Shown: positions 1 to 11,999, counted from the stretch's first letter. The stretch: DNA of 64,000 nucleotides from Mauremys mutica (GCF_020497125.1 NC_059081.1:13629105-13693104), one strand, 5' to 3'. The notes: a model not told the origin generated them from the sequence alone. A program made the numbers and translations.

Positions 1-2704
1 GCAATGGCAGAACTGAGACATAGTATGAGACATAGATGCCGACTCTGTGGGTGCTCTGGTGCGTATTCATCCTTGCTCTAATTTGTGGACAGCACCAAAA
101 CCAGGCAGATAACAAACATCTCCGGGCAGAGCCAAACAACAAAATGAACTGGAGCGATTAGAGCAGCGGGGGTTGCAACCAGCAAAACAAAGCTCTATAC
201 CCAAGGAACGGTAAAGAACACAGATACGAACGGAGGCTGGAGAGTGAGAATTCAGGAATTAATTTAGTCTTGGGTCTGTAATACCAAACTAATGTTCCAT
301 TCTCTTTTTCCTTCTGTTAAAATATTATACACTTAAAACCGGCAAAACAAGTTCTCTTGCAACCAGCACTGACGTCCAAGTGATGATAAGGTCTGAACTT
401 CCTCCTGGAACCGAGCAAGCCACTTTGCTGCAGGGGCTGAGTGGGACTGGCCGGCTGGGAGTGTTGTATTAATTTAGATGGAATAGATGAGCCCACAGAG
501 TCAAAGGTGTTAACTTGACCCTGTAACTAGCCAGCAGTAAACAGTTTAAAACAAGGATTGGGTTTGGTTTACAGAGACCTCGACTGGCTCTGTACCATGG
601 CAAACAGACCATTTAGTTGATTGTATGCTGTATTAAAGCTACAGAAAAACAGTTAAAACATCTGCAGGGTAAAGTATTAAATAAGGTTTTATTGTAACAA
701 CGTCCCTAGTTCCCTTTCCCTGTTGCTGAAAAGAATTGTCAGAAAGAAAACCATTCTTGTTTGACAGTCTCTTTGCTGCTATTAAAGACGGTACGAATTA
801 TATTTTTAGGGAAAAGAGAATAAATTAGTTCGATGACTTGAAGCTGTTGTTGCTGTTGTTAAAGTCCAGTCCTGTTTCCTGGAAGACAAAACAAGACAAA
901 CACAAACAAAAGGGGAAAGAAAAGAACAGTAAAGATAGAAAATACAACTTCTGTCCCGGTGTTGACTCACTGCTGTAGAAACACAGGCCCAGTACATGGT
1001 CTTATCTGCCCCTCTGAGACCTGGCAAACTTGTACCGGGACTGGGCATTGCTTTTAGCTGTCACTCTGGACACAGGCTTACAGCAGCATTGCAAGGCTAA
1101 GCCAGACTCTTAGTCGACAGAAGGAAAAAGGCGAGCAATAGGAAAGAAAAGAAGGTGGGGAAGGAAAAGGACACACCAGCGGGTGTGTGACAAAAGTCTC
1201 ACATCCCAGAAGGTGGTTTGGATTTAGAGGAGCCGGTGGAGGTGGTGATGTCATCTAGGTCCCTCACTCTGGTCAAGATATCTCTCGGGATCAGGATGAC
1301 GAAGGCCCAATGGTATCCTGCCGGATCTTGGGATCCCAGGAGCGGTGTGTGTGTGTGTCTGTGGGGGCGGGATGGCAGCTGTGATGATGAAGCTTGGGCC
1401 TTCCCCATTTCTTGTTTTTTTTAGTTAGTCTTCGTTTGCATTTGTTCCTCCCTGATTTTCCCTTGAAAATCTGTCTTTTTTTTTTTTAGTTACCACAAAA
1501 GAGAGGGAGGGATGACACACTAATTTTGATTTACTGATTTTTGGTTTGACACTTTTGTTTGTTTACAAGACATGATTTTAGCACCGTTGTTGAATTATAG
1601 CAGGAGAGCTTTTTGTTTGGAATAATTTCGTTTTTCCGTCTTCCTTTTGCACCTTTTTTTCACTACCTTCATTATAGGTGATTACAAGATGTTCCAATCA
1701 CTTTCCCACCATTGAACTTATGATTGGGGGAAATGTGTAGGCCCAATTATTACAACAGGAGGGTAGGTGTCGGCAAGAACATCGCTATCGAAATACAGCA
1801 GCTGGAGCTGAAGAGTCACTGTGTTAACCCAGCTACCACCCAGGAAATGAGCACTGATGTCACACTAAATGTTTATAGAGCGAAGAGCGGTGATCTATTT
1901 TTTTAAAAATAAGATGCGGAAGCTGTGGCAGTGTGTGCTCGAACTGAGCCATAATTAAACACCTCCAGGCAGTTTCAAACGAGACGTGCACATTTAGCAG
2001 AGGGTTTTAGTGGTATGTGTCATCAGCTGACTAACGGAGAAAACAAACGTGTGCCAGGAGCCAAAAAAAGCTAAAGGGGAGAATGTAGTTAAGTAACTTT
2101 TTATAAGTTAATTGAGGGCCTGGATTTTGCTGTCATTGGCAGTTTTGTCCTTGACTTCAGCTGGAGCAGGCTTATGGCTTTCAACCAGCAAAGAATGGAA
2201 GTACACGATTAGAGCCGTTGATTTCAAAGGGACTATTCACTCACTTAAAGTTGAGCTTATGCTTAAGTGTATTGTTGGATCAAGGCCTTGTTTGAGTAGA
2301 AAACTGTGGACCTTCCAAACAGTGATTTAACTAGAACTTCATATTTATAAACAGGAGATTCCTGACTCTCAAAGTTCTTGATCAGATTGAACGTTGTCAC
2401 ATTTAATCTTCTCCAGCAACCCCACCCCACCCCCCCAAAAAGAAAAAAAACCCAGACGTTTCATTCCGACAATGCCTCTGTTGCAGGAGCAGCATGGAGG
2501 TTGCTTTGTCAGTAAAAGCAACATCCTTTACTGGGATTGCTGGGCCAGTTCCTGGCATGACAACACCTTACACGCTGGCTTCAGCTGTGAACTCTTCCTT
2601 GAGCTGTTACACTATCAGCTAGCCATGCTAGGGAGAGACAATCATTATTTGTATTGCGGTAGCACAGAGAAGGCCCAGTCAGAGTCCAGGGCCTCCTTGT
2701 GCTA
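1..2704. other. Unique host DNA, no gene recognised
   Basis: AT-rich sequence with short frames only (80 codons or fewer) and no recognisable domain. It holds a short GT-rich run near 1345-1363 and T- and A-rich runs. I see no repeat with clear ends. Confidence 0.5.
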
Positions 2705-2770
2705 GGGGTTGCTCAAACACATTACTAAGAGACAGTCTCTGCCCCCAAAGAGCTTATGTTTTCTATCGGA
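2705..2770 (-). repeat. Core-SINE tail fragment
   Basis: The words AGAGACAGTCTCTGCCCCC and AAAGAGCTTATG match the tail of the MIR-like repeat seen more fully at 19690-19960 and 25095-25350. Confidence 0.4.
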
Positions 2771-3349
2771 AGCAAACAGCTGGAGAACTCCACCACAGTC
2801 AGAGACATTAGACTTCTGAGTGTGTTGGAAGATAAAGAATCCACAGAAGGGACTGACCAGATGGTACAAAACGAATGGAGGGGACGATCCACTGGTCCCA
2901 TATAGAAAGGGCGACCCACGCTGCACCTGCCCTTTGCACCAAGTTCCTGTTGAACCAGCTTAGTTTAAAACCTGAAAAACACACCCTGCAAAGGGCACGG
3001 AGCCTCCCCGTTTCATTTCTCAATCAAACAGGTTTTACAATCAAAGCGCTGGCCATAACTGGAGTCCGGCCTGACAGTTCATTCTCCTGAAGTGACAGTT
3101 GTACCCTTGGTACTTGTAGTGTGTTGTCCTTGCCCACGGAGACAAGGAAAAACATACTGTTCCCGAGGTCTTGGTTTTAAATGCCGACTAGAGTTATGAC
3201 TGGCTGGATGGCTCCTGATGGCAGTAGCAGGGGGGAAGCCTGCAGGTGATTAACTGCCTTTGCTGTCACTTCTGTGGGTTTAATGTGCTAATAATGTGCT
3301 TTGACGTGTTGTTACTTAAGAAGTAATTTTATTAAGAGATCTCTCTGCT
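2771..3349. other. Unique host DNA
   Basis: No gene, RNA or bounded repeat recognised. The 71-74 codon frames on both strands overlap each other and look like chance. Confidence 0.5.
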
Positions 3350-3500
3350 GCCAGGCAGTGTGGGCTAGTGATCAGAGGAGGGGCTGGGAGCCAGCAGACC
3401 TGATTTTGCCACTTTTCAGCTCTGTGCCTTGGGGCAATTCACTTAACCTCGCTGGGCTGTAGTTTCTCTTTGGTTGGTTGGGGACAATACAAACATTCAC
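3350..3500 (+). repeat. MIR-like core SINE
   Basis: It reads from the GCAGTGTGGGCTAGTGATC head through GGGAGCCAGCAGACCTG to a GGGGCAATTCACTTAACCTC core, which is the order of MIR elements. Old and diverged, sense orientation. Confidence 0.75.
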
Positions 3501-3878
3501 TATGAAAATGAGATGTGTTTTTAAATCATTAACAACAACAATGGCTGCTACAGAAATATCCCAGTATCAGCCTTCAGGGGGCTGGTAATTGGATACGGAG
3601 CCCTTCGCTTTGAGGACAACACTTTGGATTTAACCAGGGTCCATGGTGACTGAAAAGCCATTAGAAGAGGCCAATGTTATTGTTGGTGGCCTCAGTTTTC
3701 AGTGGACAGATATCCACGCCACAAGAGACATGACCATAAACGGCACCTTTGTTGGAAGACTCAGCAGGGACACCAGGCACCAAACTGGCAAGGAAACTGA
3801 ACGAGTCTTAATCCCTATAGTTTGTTCCTCCATGTTAGAGCAGGGGAACATTGACAAGGAAATTGCCCTGTGCTCTCA
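3501..3878. other. Unique host DNA with an 86-codon frame
   Basis: The open frame starting at 3643 has no recognised domain and runs into the MITE that follows, so it is probably chance. Confidence 0.4.
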
Positions 3879-4109
3879 GGGGCTGTCTACATGGGAAAAT
3901 TGACTGGCATTGCTATTCAGAGCATTGCTATTCCACAATAGCTACCCCTGTGTGGACGCTCTATTCCAGACTAAAAGTGACTTCATTCTTGAATAGAGAG
4001 CCCACACAGAGAAGTTATGCCCAAATAGCTAAATTATATCAGAATAATTATTCTGGAATAGCTACACTTGAATAACTATGCTGGTCAATTTGCCTGTGTA
4101 GACATGACC
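3879..4109. mobile_element. PIF/Harbinger-like MITE with TCA duplication
   Basis: 231 bp. The left end GGGGCTGTCTACATGGGAAA and the reverse complement of the right end (GGTCATGTCTACACAGGCAAA) form an imperfect TIR of roughly 30 bp, including AAATTGACTGGCAT versus AAATTGACCAGCAT. TCA precedes and follows the element. The interior is also partly palindromic. The 3-bp TSD with a T-N-A target suggests PIF/Harbinger, but there is no coding part to confirm it. Confidence 0.7.
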
Positions 4110-4728
4110 TCAGTTTACTTGAGCTATGGGCAGACAGAACTTCTGCTTCTCTCAACCTTTCACAGGCTGAGTGCACTACATACATCAGTGCAGTAAACAA
4201 CACAAATGCTGTGTTAAAATTAAGTACTTGCACCAGCCATTGTGACTATTTTAATGGTGACACATATGGACTAGCTAACTCCCTCTTCAAAACAGTTTGG
4301 GGTGTGTATGGCTATCCAGATTCACTTCCCTAATTATTGCTGAAAGATTAGAAAACACAAACAGTATTAATATTTATGAAATACTGTTGTTTATTTCAGC
4401 TTTGTGACAAAGGATGAGCATCAGATAGTGCAGTTTGTTCTCTTTGCAATGTCCTGCTCTCCAGTTGTGGTTGAACGTGATTTCTTGATGCACGTTTTTT
4501 ACGTTGTGTAAAAACAGCAGCAGGAAACAACAAAGGTGTAAAAAAAGAAAATGCAAGCCTCTTCCTGCTTCATGGATTCCTCTTCAGTGGTTATTTAATA
4601 TCCACTTCTAAGAAAAATCTCATTGTGATAAAGATACTGTTGTCCGATCTCTCAAGATCACTGTCATCTTAAACTTCTGGCTCTTTCTTCCTGCTTTCCT
4701 CCTTCCCATGCTGTGTACAAAAAACCTT
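4110..4728. other. Unique host DNA between two MITEs
   Basis: No gene or bounded repeat recognised. Confidence 0.45.
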
Positions 4729-4991
4729 GTCTACACAGGAAAGCTTTGCCAGTTAAAATGGTACTGTTATAGTTAAAACAATATGAACTTCCATGAGGAT
4801 ACTCTTATTCTCATATAAAAGTGGCTTTTTGTGGTTTAAATTAAACGCTTCCGAAGCAACATAAACTAAACTGAAAAAGGTACTCTTACACCAGAATAAG
4901 AGTGTCCACACAGGGGGTTATACACCGCTATAGCTAAATCAGTTTAAGTTCACACCTTAGTTTATAATGTCCCATGTGGACAAACCCTTAG
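4729..4991. mobile_element. Related MITE of the GTCTACAC type
   Basis: Starts CCTTGTCTACACAGGAAAG and ends CCCATGTGGACAAACCC, whose reverse complement matches the start. The interior is AT-rich and has repeated GTGTCCACA and TATAGCTAAA words. The TSD is not clear. Confidence 0.6.
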
Positions 4992-6033
4992 TATAGAGGA
5001 AAGGTTAGGGTTGTGTTGTCTATGTACTGCACCATTAAATGCCAAAAGTTTTCCTGTCTGTCCACTGTGGGGCAGTGCTGTGAGTAAATTCAAATTGACT
5101 GCTACAAAGTGAATTGCACACTTCGATCATTATCTCTCCAATGGAGATTTATGGGCAGATTCTTTGTTACTCTCCTTAATCGCAAATCAAAATAATTCAG
5201 GATGGAAGTGCTTTCTTTATTTTATTTTTCTTTTGGAATGGTTCAGAATGCACCAAATGGAAAGCTAATAAATTCATAGATTAAAACCAGATTATGATAA
5301 TCTAGTCTGACCTGTATTGAGCTGTGCAATTAACTGGATTTGTCAGTTCACTGCTATCCTGACAAAATAATTTTGGAAAATTCATGGTGGGCCAACCCAA
5401 ATGGCAAAGTTTTCAGACTGAAACGTGAAATAAACATTTTGTTTTGGGTTGAATGAAACATTTTATTCAACCCAACCCCAACTTTTCATTCAGTTTTGGA
5501 GTTGGTTTTAAGGGTGAAAAATAAAAGTGATGTCAATTTTGGAAGAAGAAGACGACGTCATTTTGAATCAAAAAGTCAAAATGTTGTTTCAAAAACATCA
5601 AAACGAAACATTTTAGATTTTTTTTCTGAAATCCCCGCCCCCGCCCCAACAAAAACAATTTGGTGAATTCCACACGAATACATCAAAATGTTGTGGTTAA
5701 AACAGTTTGGGCTGAAAAATGTCATCCTGCTCTACTCCTGCTACCCCTGGAGCCTCCTGCAGCTTCCTGCCCCTTTCCCACTATGCAAACTAAACACTGT
5801 GCGAGGCTGACAATAACTATTACATATTTCAGGAGCAGAGCAGAGATAATCCCTCAAATCCACTTTGCTCTGTGGTGCTGCTTTTCTCCTTGGTTATGGC
5901 TGTGTGCTACAAAGGACTAGATTCCCCAGTCCCTCCCACGTCTTCTCTGCAGGTACAAGCACCCAGGGTACATGGAGTTAGTCACAGGTTAAAGGAGAGG
6001 GTCTTTGTCTTGTGATTATATAGGCAGCGCAGC
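4992..6033. other. Host DNA with a GAAAC/AAAATG-rich block
   Basis: About 5390-5720 is a degenerate, low-complexity stretch of AAACATTTT, AAAATGTTG and GAAACG words on both strands. It resembles similar stretches near 58890-59080 and 59990-60190. It may be a decayed repeat. No gene recognised. Confidence 0.4.
5272..5335 (-). repeat. CR1 LINE 3' tail, strongly truncated
   Basis: TTCATAGATTAAAACCAGA followed by TAATCTAGTCTGACCTG is the reverse complement of the common CR1 3' end. The same words occur at 57058-57110. Confidence 0.6.
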
Positions 6034-6498
6034 CAGGGCCGCATTAACTTTTTGTGGGCTTGGCGCCAAACATATTTGTGGGCCCCCCTGGGAAATGATT
6101 GTAAAAGGGGCCGGGGTAAAAGCACAGTGGGGCAGGAGCTAGGGTTGGTCTCTGGAGCAAGGGAGGGGCCAGAGCAAGTAAACAGCAAGTGCAGCAGGGC
6201 TGGGGAGGGGTAAACAGGACCCTGCCCACACAGAGCGGGTACCTACCTGGTTCTAGCCCATTTTCTTCGTCTCTCTCAGCACTGAGCTGCCCCTCCTCCC
6301 GCAGCAGCAGGACAGGTTCTCTTCCAGCCCTCTGGGGTGGGTGTTGGGAGTGGGAGGAGCGGAGGCCAATGTGGTTACTCCTATAACCGGACTTTTAGTT
6401 TCCAGTCAGCGCTGCTAACCAGACACTCAGGTCCCATTTTCTACCTGAGTTTCCAGTCTAAAACTGGATACCTGGCAACAGGGCTGCCAGAAAAGCTG

Positions 6499-6549
6499 TG
6501 TGTGTGTGTGTGGGGGGGGGGGAGCAATCATTTTTAAGTGGGGGGGGGA
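6499..6549. repeat. TG microsatellite and G runs
   Basis: (TG)n followed by runs of nine and eight G, separated by an AT-rich spacer. Low complexity. Confidence 0.8.
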
Positions 6550-6934
6550 AGCAAGTGGTGGGTGGGCTAGGGAGTGGGGAGGAGCTAGTGGGCGGGGCCA
6601 GGTCTGCTGTACTGCCCAGGCAGGTTGGAGACTGTGGGGATCAGTCGATACAGTATCCCCAGCCCAGGTGACGTGACAGCCAGTGGTGGATTTAGAGTTA
6701 GTGGGGTCCCCCCCGGCCCTGTGCTCAGCTTCATTTTTGGGGCCCCTCCTTGGGACCCAGCCAAGAAAAAGAAGATTCTCTCTTATCTTCTCCCCCGCCC
6801 CCGTTTTTCATTCTTTTTTAATTCATCCTCCTCCTATAAGTAATAGCAAGTAAATGAAAATAAAGTGAGGTACCTTGATTGTTCTTGAGTCTAACATTTT
6901 TCCACAGACTACTTGAAAATTTCAGAGGGTCTTG

Positions 6935-7015
6935 TATCAGAGGGGTAGCCGTGTTAGTCTGGATCTGTAAAAGCAGCAAAGAATCCTGTGGCACCTTATA
7001 GACTAACAGATGGTT
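6935..7015 (+). mobile_element. Short retro-insertion with 9-bp TSD, TATCAGAGGGG family
   Basis: Begins TATCAGAGGGGTAGCCGTGT and runs to AGACTAACAGA. AGGGTCTTG flanks it at 6926-6934 and 7016-7024. It shares its left terminus with the copy at 23969, while the other end is truncated at a different place. One fixed end plus a longer, variable TSD points to target-primed insertion, possibly a Penelope-like element. The family assignment is inference. Confidence 0.65.
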
Positions 7016-7111
7016 AGGGTCTTGGTGGACCACTTAATGATCTTTCCAAATATTGTTTGTACCGTTGGCTAACTATTGTAAAGCGCTTTGATAAGAGTGC
7101 TTTATTAAAGA

Positions 7112-7520
7112 AATGTTGGGGTGCAGGGTCTGGCCAGGAGCTAGGGTGAGGGAGGGGGCTCAGGGTTGGGACAGGAGGTTGGGGTGTGGAGCTTACCTGG
7201 GGCAGCTCCTGTTTGGTGTGAGGGGTGCAGGTGGGAATGGGGTGTGTGTGCAGGAGCTCCCGTTGGTGCTCAGGGTGGGGGTGGGGGTATGGGAGGGGGG
7301 TGCAGGAGTCAGGGCAGGGGGCTGGGGTGTGTGAGGGGTGCAGGAGTCAGGGCTGGGGTGTTAGGGGGCTGGGTATGTGTGCGGGTGCAGGAGTCAGGGA
7401 AGGGGCTGAGGACATGTGAGGGAGGTGCAGTGGGGCTGGGGTTGTGTGAGGGGGTGCAAGGGTAAGGGAAGAGGGCTGGGGTCTTGGGAGTGCTCATGGC
7501 AGGGGGCTGGAGGGGATACG
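7112..7520 (+). repeat. GC-rich degenerate minisatellite
   Basis: Repeats of GGGGTGCAGGAGTCAGGG plus GGGCTGGGGTGTGTGAG with variable spacing, strongly G-biased on this strand. Long frames on both strands here (up to 143 codons) are products of composition and repetition, not genes. Confidence 0.8.
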
Positions 7521-7841
7521 CCCCGATTCCAGCCCTTTTCCCAAGGCCTTCCCCCGCCTCTTCTTCTCCTTCTCCCTGGACCAGCAAGCATGCTGAGGCT
7601 CTGCTCTTCCCCCTCCCTCCTGCTGGCAAACAGCTGATCGGCGGCAGGACGGGGGGAGGGGAGAGAACGTAGCACCCTGGGGAAGAGGCGGGGGCAGAGC
7701 TTGGCTGCTGGCAGAGCCTGCCCTGCTGCAGCAGGAGCCGGCAGCATCAAGCTTCTGCCCCCACAGGAGAGATCAGGGGGGTGGAGAAGAGCCGGGGCCC
7801 CTTTAGACTGTGGGCCCTGCCCCATGGTAAATCCGGTACTG

Positions 7842-9280
7842 AGCGCAGCCTTGACGGCGAGCTTCTTGGGGAAAAGAATCTTGGCTCAAATTCTGCCCTT
7901 AGTTACACCTGGGTAAGCCCATTGAAGTGAATTGGGCAGCTTGGGACCAAGGAAGGCAGGATTTGACTCCTTTTTACATGTTTGCAAATCACTGTTTGCA
8001 TTCACAGCACTGAGTACCAGTAATCCCATTGTCCAAGGAGCATGCCCGGGACCTTACTTAAGCTCCTGGGGCCTCTCAGTTACTCCATTCCCGTGCTTGA
8101 GGAATGAACCGGGGTGTGTGTGGGCAGGGGAGAACGGACGCCTTCATCCACTTTTGCGAGCCCAGCCTTTTAAGGCTATTCAAGTGCCATTTAGAGGGGC
8201 CTCTAGCTTCCCATGAGCTGTGGGAAGCTGAGAATAGCTATAGTGCAGTGCACTCCAGCCATGCCTGCTATGCCAGGGGTGGACAGAACCCTTACACCAG
8301 CTCCATGTCTATCGCCAAGGCTCATTGGACAGAGCGTATTCCGAGGAGGATGTTCCTTTGTGCTGCCAGAGTGGTGTGAATGGGCCTTAGCCCTAGAACG
8401 GGGGTCAATAAGCCTTGAGGGGGGCCAGGAGGGAGTCTCATCTATTTTCACTGATAGCCCTGAGCTAACAGCTCTTCCTCTAGAGAGATCTTTGCCACTT
8501 TTGTTGGGCTACACGGAACAGAGCAACCTAACAAGAGACACCGTTGCATCCTGGCCTCGGAGTTGCAAAGGCAACATACTGGGCGTCCATTTACCGGCGA
8601 GTATTTATAATGAAATAAGAAGTTTTCAAAACAAAGCCACAGGGTGTAAGACTCAGTGACACAGTTTGTCACATAATTATGCGATAAGGAAGTACAACTG
8701 TGAGGCGCGGCAGCACAAGAAGTGGCAATTTGAAAACACAGCCACGGAATTGTTATCAGCTGCTCTGTTTCAATTAATTTCCCCCAATTTCAGTATCAAC
8801 AAAAGCAGAGTGACAATCCCGCTGACACTTTCAAAACAATTAGCACCACAGCGCCAGGGAGAAACCAAAAGCCAGAAAGAACTCAACATGTTACGTGATG
8901 CATGTCCGTGGTATAACTAGTCTGGCTGCAGGATCTTTTCCCAGAATGATGATCGGAGGAAGAGTTTACATTAATTCAACATGTCAGCTTTTCTACAAGC
9001 CAGCTTTCAGATCAGAAACCCCAGCTGTCTGTGCTCCTTCTGGATCAGGAGTGCTAGGCTGATTAAGCTGCTTATCAAGATGTGAGGGGACTGTTAGTAG
9101 TAGAGTAAGGCACACGAACAATGGCTAATGCCTGTAATTCTCTCAAGAATGTAGTGGCCCATCCTGTGGCCGATGATTCAGTCAGAGCGCAGGCTAATTT
9201 GTATGTTTGTCACACACACAATGTGCATACACATTTTGAATACAGTATCTGGATAAATGCAGCGATGCAGCACTGTTATT
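7842..9280. other. Host DNA, no gene recognised
   Basis: Holds a 148-codon frame at 8213-8659 with no recognised domain and overlapping frames on the other strand. I see no bounded repeat. Confidence 0.45.
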
Positions 9281-9447
9281 CAGGAGTGCCGCCAGCTTTT
9301 TTGCTGCCCTAGGTGGCAGACGGTCCCGTCCCCGAAATGCCACCCCTAAGAGAGGTGGCGGAAGGTCCGGCCGTCACAGTCGCCGCCCCTGAGATGTTAG
9401 CGCCCTAGGCGACCACCTAGGTCGCCTAATGGGTTGCACCGGCCTTG
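9281..9447 (-). mobile_element. hAT MITE (167 bp), same family as 20670-20878
   Basis: Starts CAGGAGTGCCGCCAGC and ends GCACCGGCCTTG. The flanking octamers CTGTTATT and CCGTTATT agree at 7 of 8 positions. It contains AGGCGACC and CCTAGG words in reverse order to 20670-20878. Non-coding. Confidence 0.75.
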
Positions 9448-9573
9448 CCGTTATTTCTTCTCCACAAAACCAGAATTCGGTCAAATATTTCTAGTACCTT
9501 AAGCTATGAAGCTGAGATGTCAAACTATAGGTGATACTGGGCCCCGTCCGTTATACGCTGCTCCTGAGAAACC

Positions 9574-9811
9574 CAGTGTTGCCAACTCTACCAGGAGTCT
9601 CGTGCTATTAGATATTTTTCTTAAAGCTCCAGGTCCTGAGCTTGTGAAATTTTCAGCTTTCATTTTTTATAAAAGAAAGGTACATTTTTAGCTCTTACGG
9701 CAATGGAGAAAAGCTGGAAAAAAGGCTGGAAAGCTCAGGATTTTTAAGTCAATCTCATAAGTTTTGGAGACCTGACTCACAATTTTTGAACTCTTGGCAT
9801 TGGCAATACTG
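9574..9811 (-). mobile_element. hAT-like element, CAGTGTTGCCAACTC family
   Basis: Starts CAGTGTTGCCAACTCT and ends CATTGGCAATACTG, giving imperfect TIRs. The interior matches 23230-23541 and 63684-63825 in reverse. No matching 8-bp flanks were found. Non-coding. Confidence 0.55.
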
Positions 9812-11889
9812 CACACGTAGGCCTTAATTTCCTCTCGGAAGTTCTTCCTGTGTCACGAATTGTTTCTACTGGAGGGGAGAGAGACTCTTGGGAGGGATGT
9901 ATAGTTGTGTGACAAGAGACCCTCTCTCACCCAGCCAGCGCAATAACTCTGATAAGGTGGAGAAATGAGACTGAAATTGTCTCATTGCAACATGCACTCA
10001 GCAAAACATTCCTGGAAGGATTTTCATAAGTGCTTAGTAGTGCCTTGATTCTGCCCCCACAGAAATCAATGGTAACACCCCTTCTAGATTCAATGGGCAC
10101 AGACTTAAGCCAACACTGAGCATCTTTGAAAATCCCAACTTCCTTCTTTGTAAGATATAAAAATCTTAATGCAAAATAGGGGTCCCGATGAAAGAGACCT
10201 GACAGGTCTGAGTTTCTGGGGCCAATGTCTACTCTCAGGTATGTCAGTGTAAACCTAGAGTAATTATTAAATTCAATGCCACTGACTTCAGAGGAGGTTT
10301 TCCACTAGTGTAACTCAGAACTGAATTTGTCACCTGGGTTTTCCATCTGAAAATTTATACCTTCTCACAGGCTGTTCTAATACAAAGACAGATGGTGAGA
10401 GTTTCCTGCCTGATCACAGAGGGGCCGGATTCAGGTTGTAAATGGCTAGTGAGAAATCCCCTTGCAAAGGGGAACACTGCTGGCACAAACCAAGCAGAGG
10501 CAGCCCCTGTGCCAGCCATCCCCACCATCCCAGCACATGGGGTGCTTTGGAGGGCATGGCTCTGCTACACTGATCCTCCAGAGGCATAAGGTCCTTTAGG
10601 GGCCTTAGGCAAGTGCCATAAGATAGAGCAGCCCCTTAGGAGGCGCTAGCTGACATTGAGCCACGGCTGGCATATAATTAGGAAGCTGTAATTGGCTCAC
10701 TGATACCCCCTCTCCACTGGACCCCACTTGGCACTCTGATGCAGGGGAGAATAGGGCACACAATCCATAAAATGTCTTATGGGGCTTGCTATATCAATTG
10801 ATTTTATGCTCATTGAAAGCAATAGGTATTTGGCCACTGAGTCCAGAGGATGCAGGATCAGGCCCAAATATGCTAGCTGTTAAATATTTTGTAGCATCAG
10901 AAGTATGCTAGGCCCGTCACAGACATATCTGTCCTATTTAGAGGGCTAGCACTTGACTAGCAAGTAACCCAGAAAGTCTCTTTAGTGGAGAGTTGTCATT
11001 TTTGTTTGAAATAGATAGCTGGAGGAAGGACAGGGGAGATAAGCGAGAGAGTGTAAAAACATGAGGTCAAGATCATGACCATGAGACTGCGTGTAGGGAC
11101 ACCAGGCCAGAAGCTGAGTGACTGATAAATACTGTGGACCAGAGCAGTGGCTGATGATTCACGAGGCGACTTCTATTTATAAGCTTGATGTTTGTTTTTA
11201 TTTGAGTCCTTTCAGTTGGAAGAGTTAATGCATTAATATGGAAATCAAAAGCAGTGTGGCTGAGGTCAACTCTTCCAGTACAAAATGATTCCCAGTTCTC
11301 TATTGTTTAGGCATTCGGTCCCTCTATAGTTCCCTGTAACTTTCTCAGTTTAATAGGGGACACACACACGAACACATTACATTTCCAGATCAATTTTAAA
11401 AGTAACCTCTTAAATATTGAATTATTCCTGATCTCTATTGTCACTTCGAGTTGATTAGTTTAAGGATTGTGCTCGGTTTGTTTAATAACCTCTTGACACT
11501 AAACAAACAACCTTGAAAAGGGAGTAATTTGCACAACAGAAAGAAAACAAATAACCGACAAGGACAACTTCTGCAAAATAGAAAGACTGATTACATTAAA
11601 ATGGCAAAATAATTCCAGACATTAAAAGAAAGCATATAGATATTGGCTTATCTACATTCAAGTGAGATTTAAAAACACAGCAAAGTTAAAGTTTTCATTA
11701 GCAATACAGCAATATCTCTTAATTAGAATTCCTGAAGCATATTAAATGATATTTAGTTTCTAATTCAATGCATCATTTTCTGTTAAATAATTGATCAAGG
11801 TGCAGAGATTGTGTTTGTGTAGTTTAAGAAAGTGATTAGACCGGAGAACATTCCTTAGGAAAGTTGCATCAATAACTCAGATGTTATGT
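9812..11889. other. Unique host DNA
   Basis: AT-rich, no gene recognised. It includes an old palindromic repeat copy near 10226-10335 and A/T-rich stretches from 11340 on. Confidence 0.45.
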
Positions 11890-11965
11890 CAGCATGACTC
11901 AGTTGGTAGCACTTACGTACGTGGGCAACAGGGTAGCAGGTTCTAGCCACCAGCATGAACCCGGA
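11890..11965 (+). repeat. tRNA-like (SINE head) remnant
   Basis: GACTCAGTTGGTAGCAC resembles a Pol III A box (tRNA D-arm), and GGTTCTAGCC 40-50 bp on resembles a decayed B box. No intact tRNA cloverleaf was evident. It lies about 40 bp upstream of the retrotransposon. Confidence 0.3.
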
Positions 11966-11999
11966 TCGACACTGATGTGTAACATGAGGCAAAAAGAAT

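Larger units (their letters stand above)
6034..7841. mobile_element. 1.8-kb non-autonomous hAT-type transposon
   Basis: Left end CAGGGCCGCATTAAC and right end (reverse complement) CAGTACCGGATTTAC form imperfect TIRs. The 8 bases AGCGCAGC occur exactly at 6026-6033 and again at 7842-7849. An 8-bp TSD with CAG-starting TIRs is the hAT signature. The body is GC-rich and has no transposase. It contains other repeats: an ACCGGA-rich fragment near 6375-6491, a second CAGTGGTGGATTTAG-type end at 6680, a nested retro-insertion (6935-7015) and a minisatellite (7112-7520). Confidence 0.72.

Noticed and set aside
7166..7825. Frames of 99-143 codons on both strands at 7166-7825
   Set aside because: They cover the G-rich minisatellite; repetition and base bias explain them.
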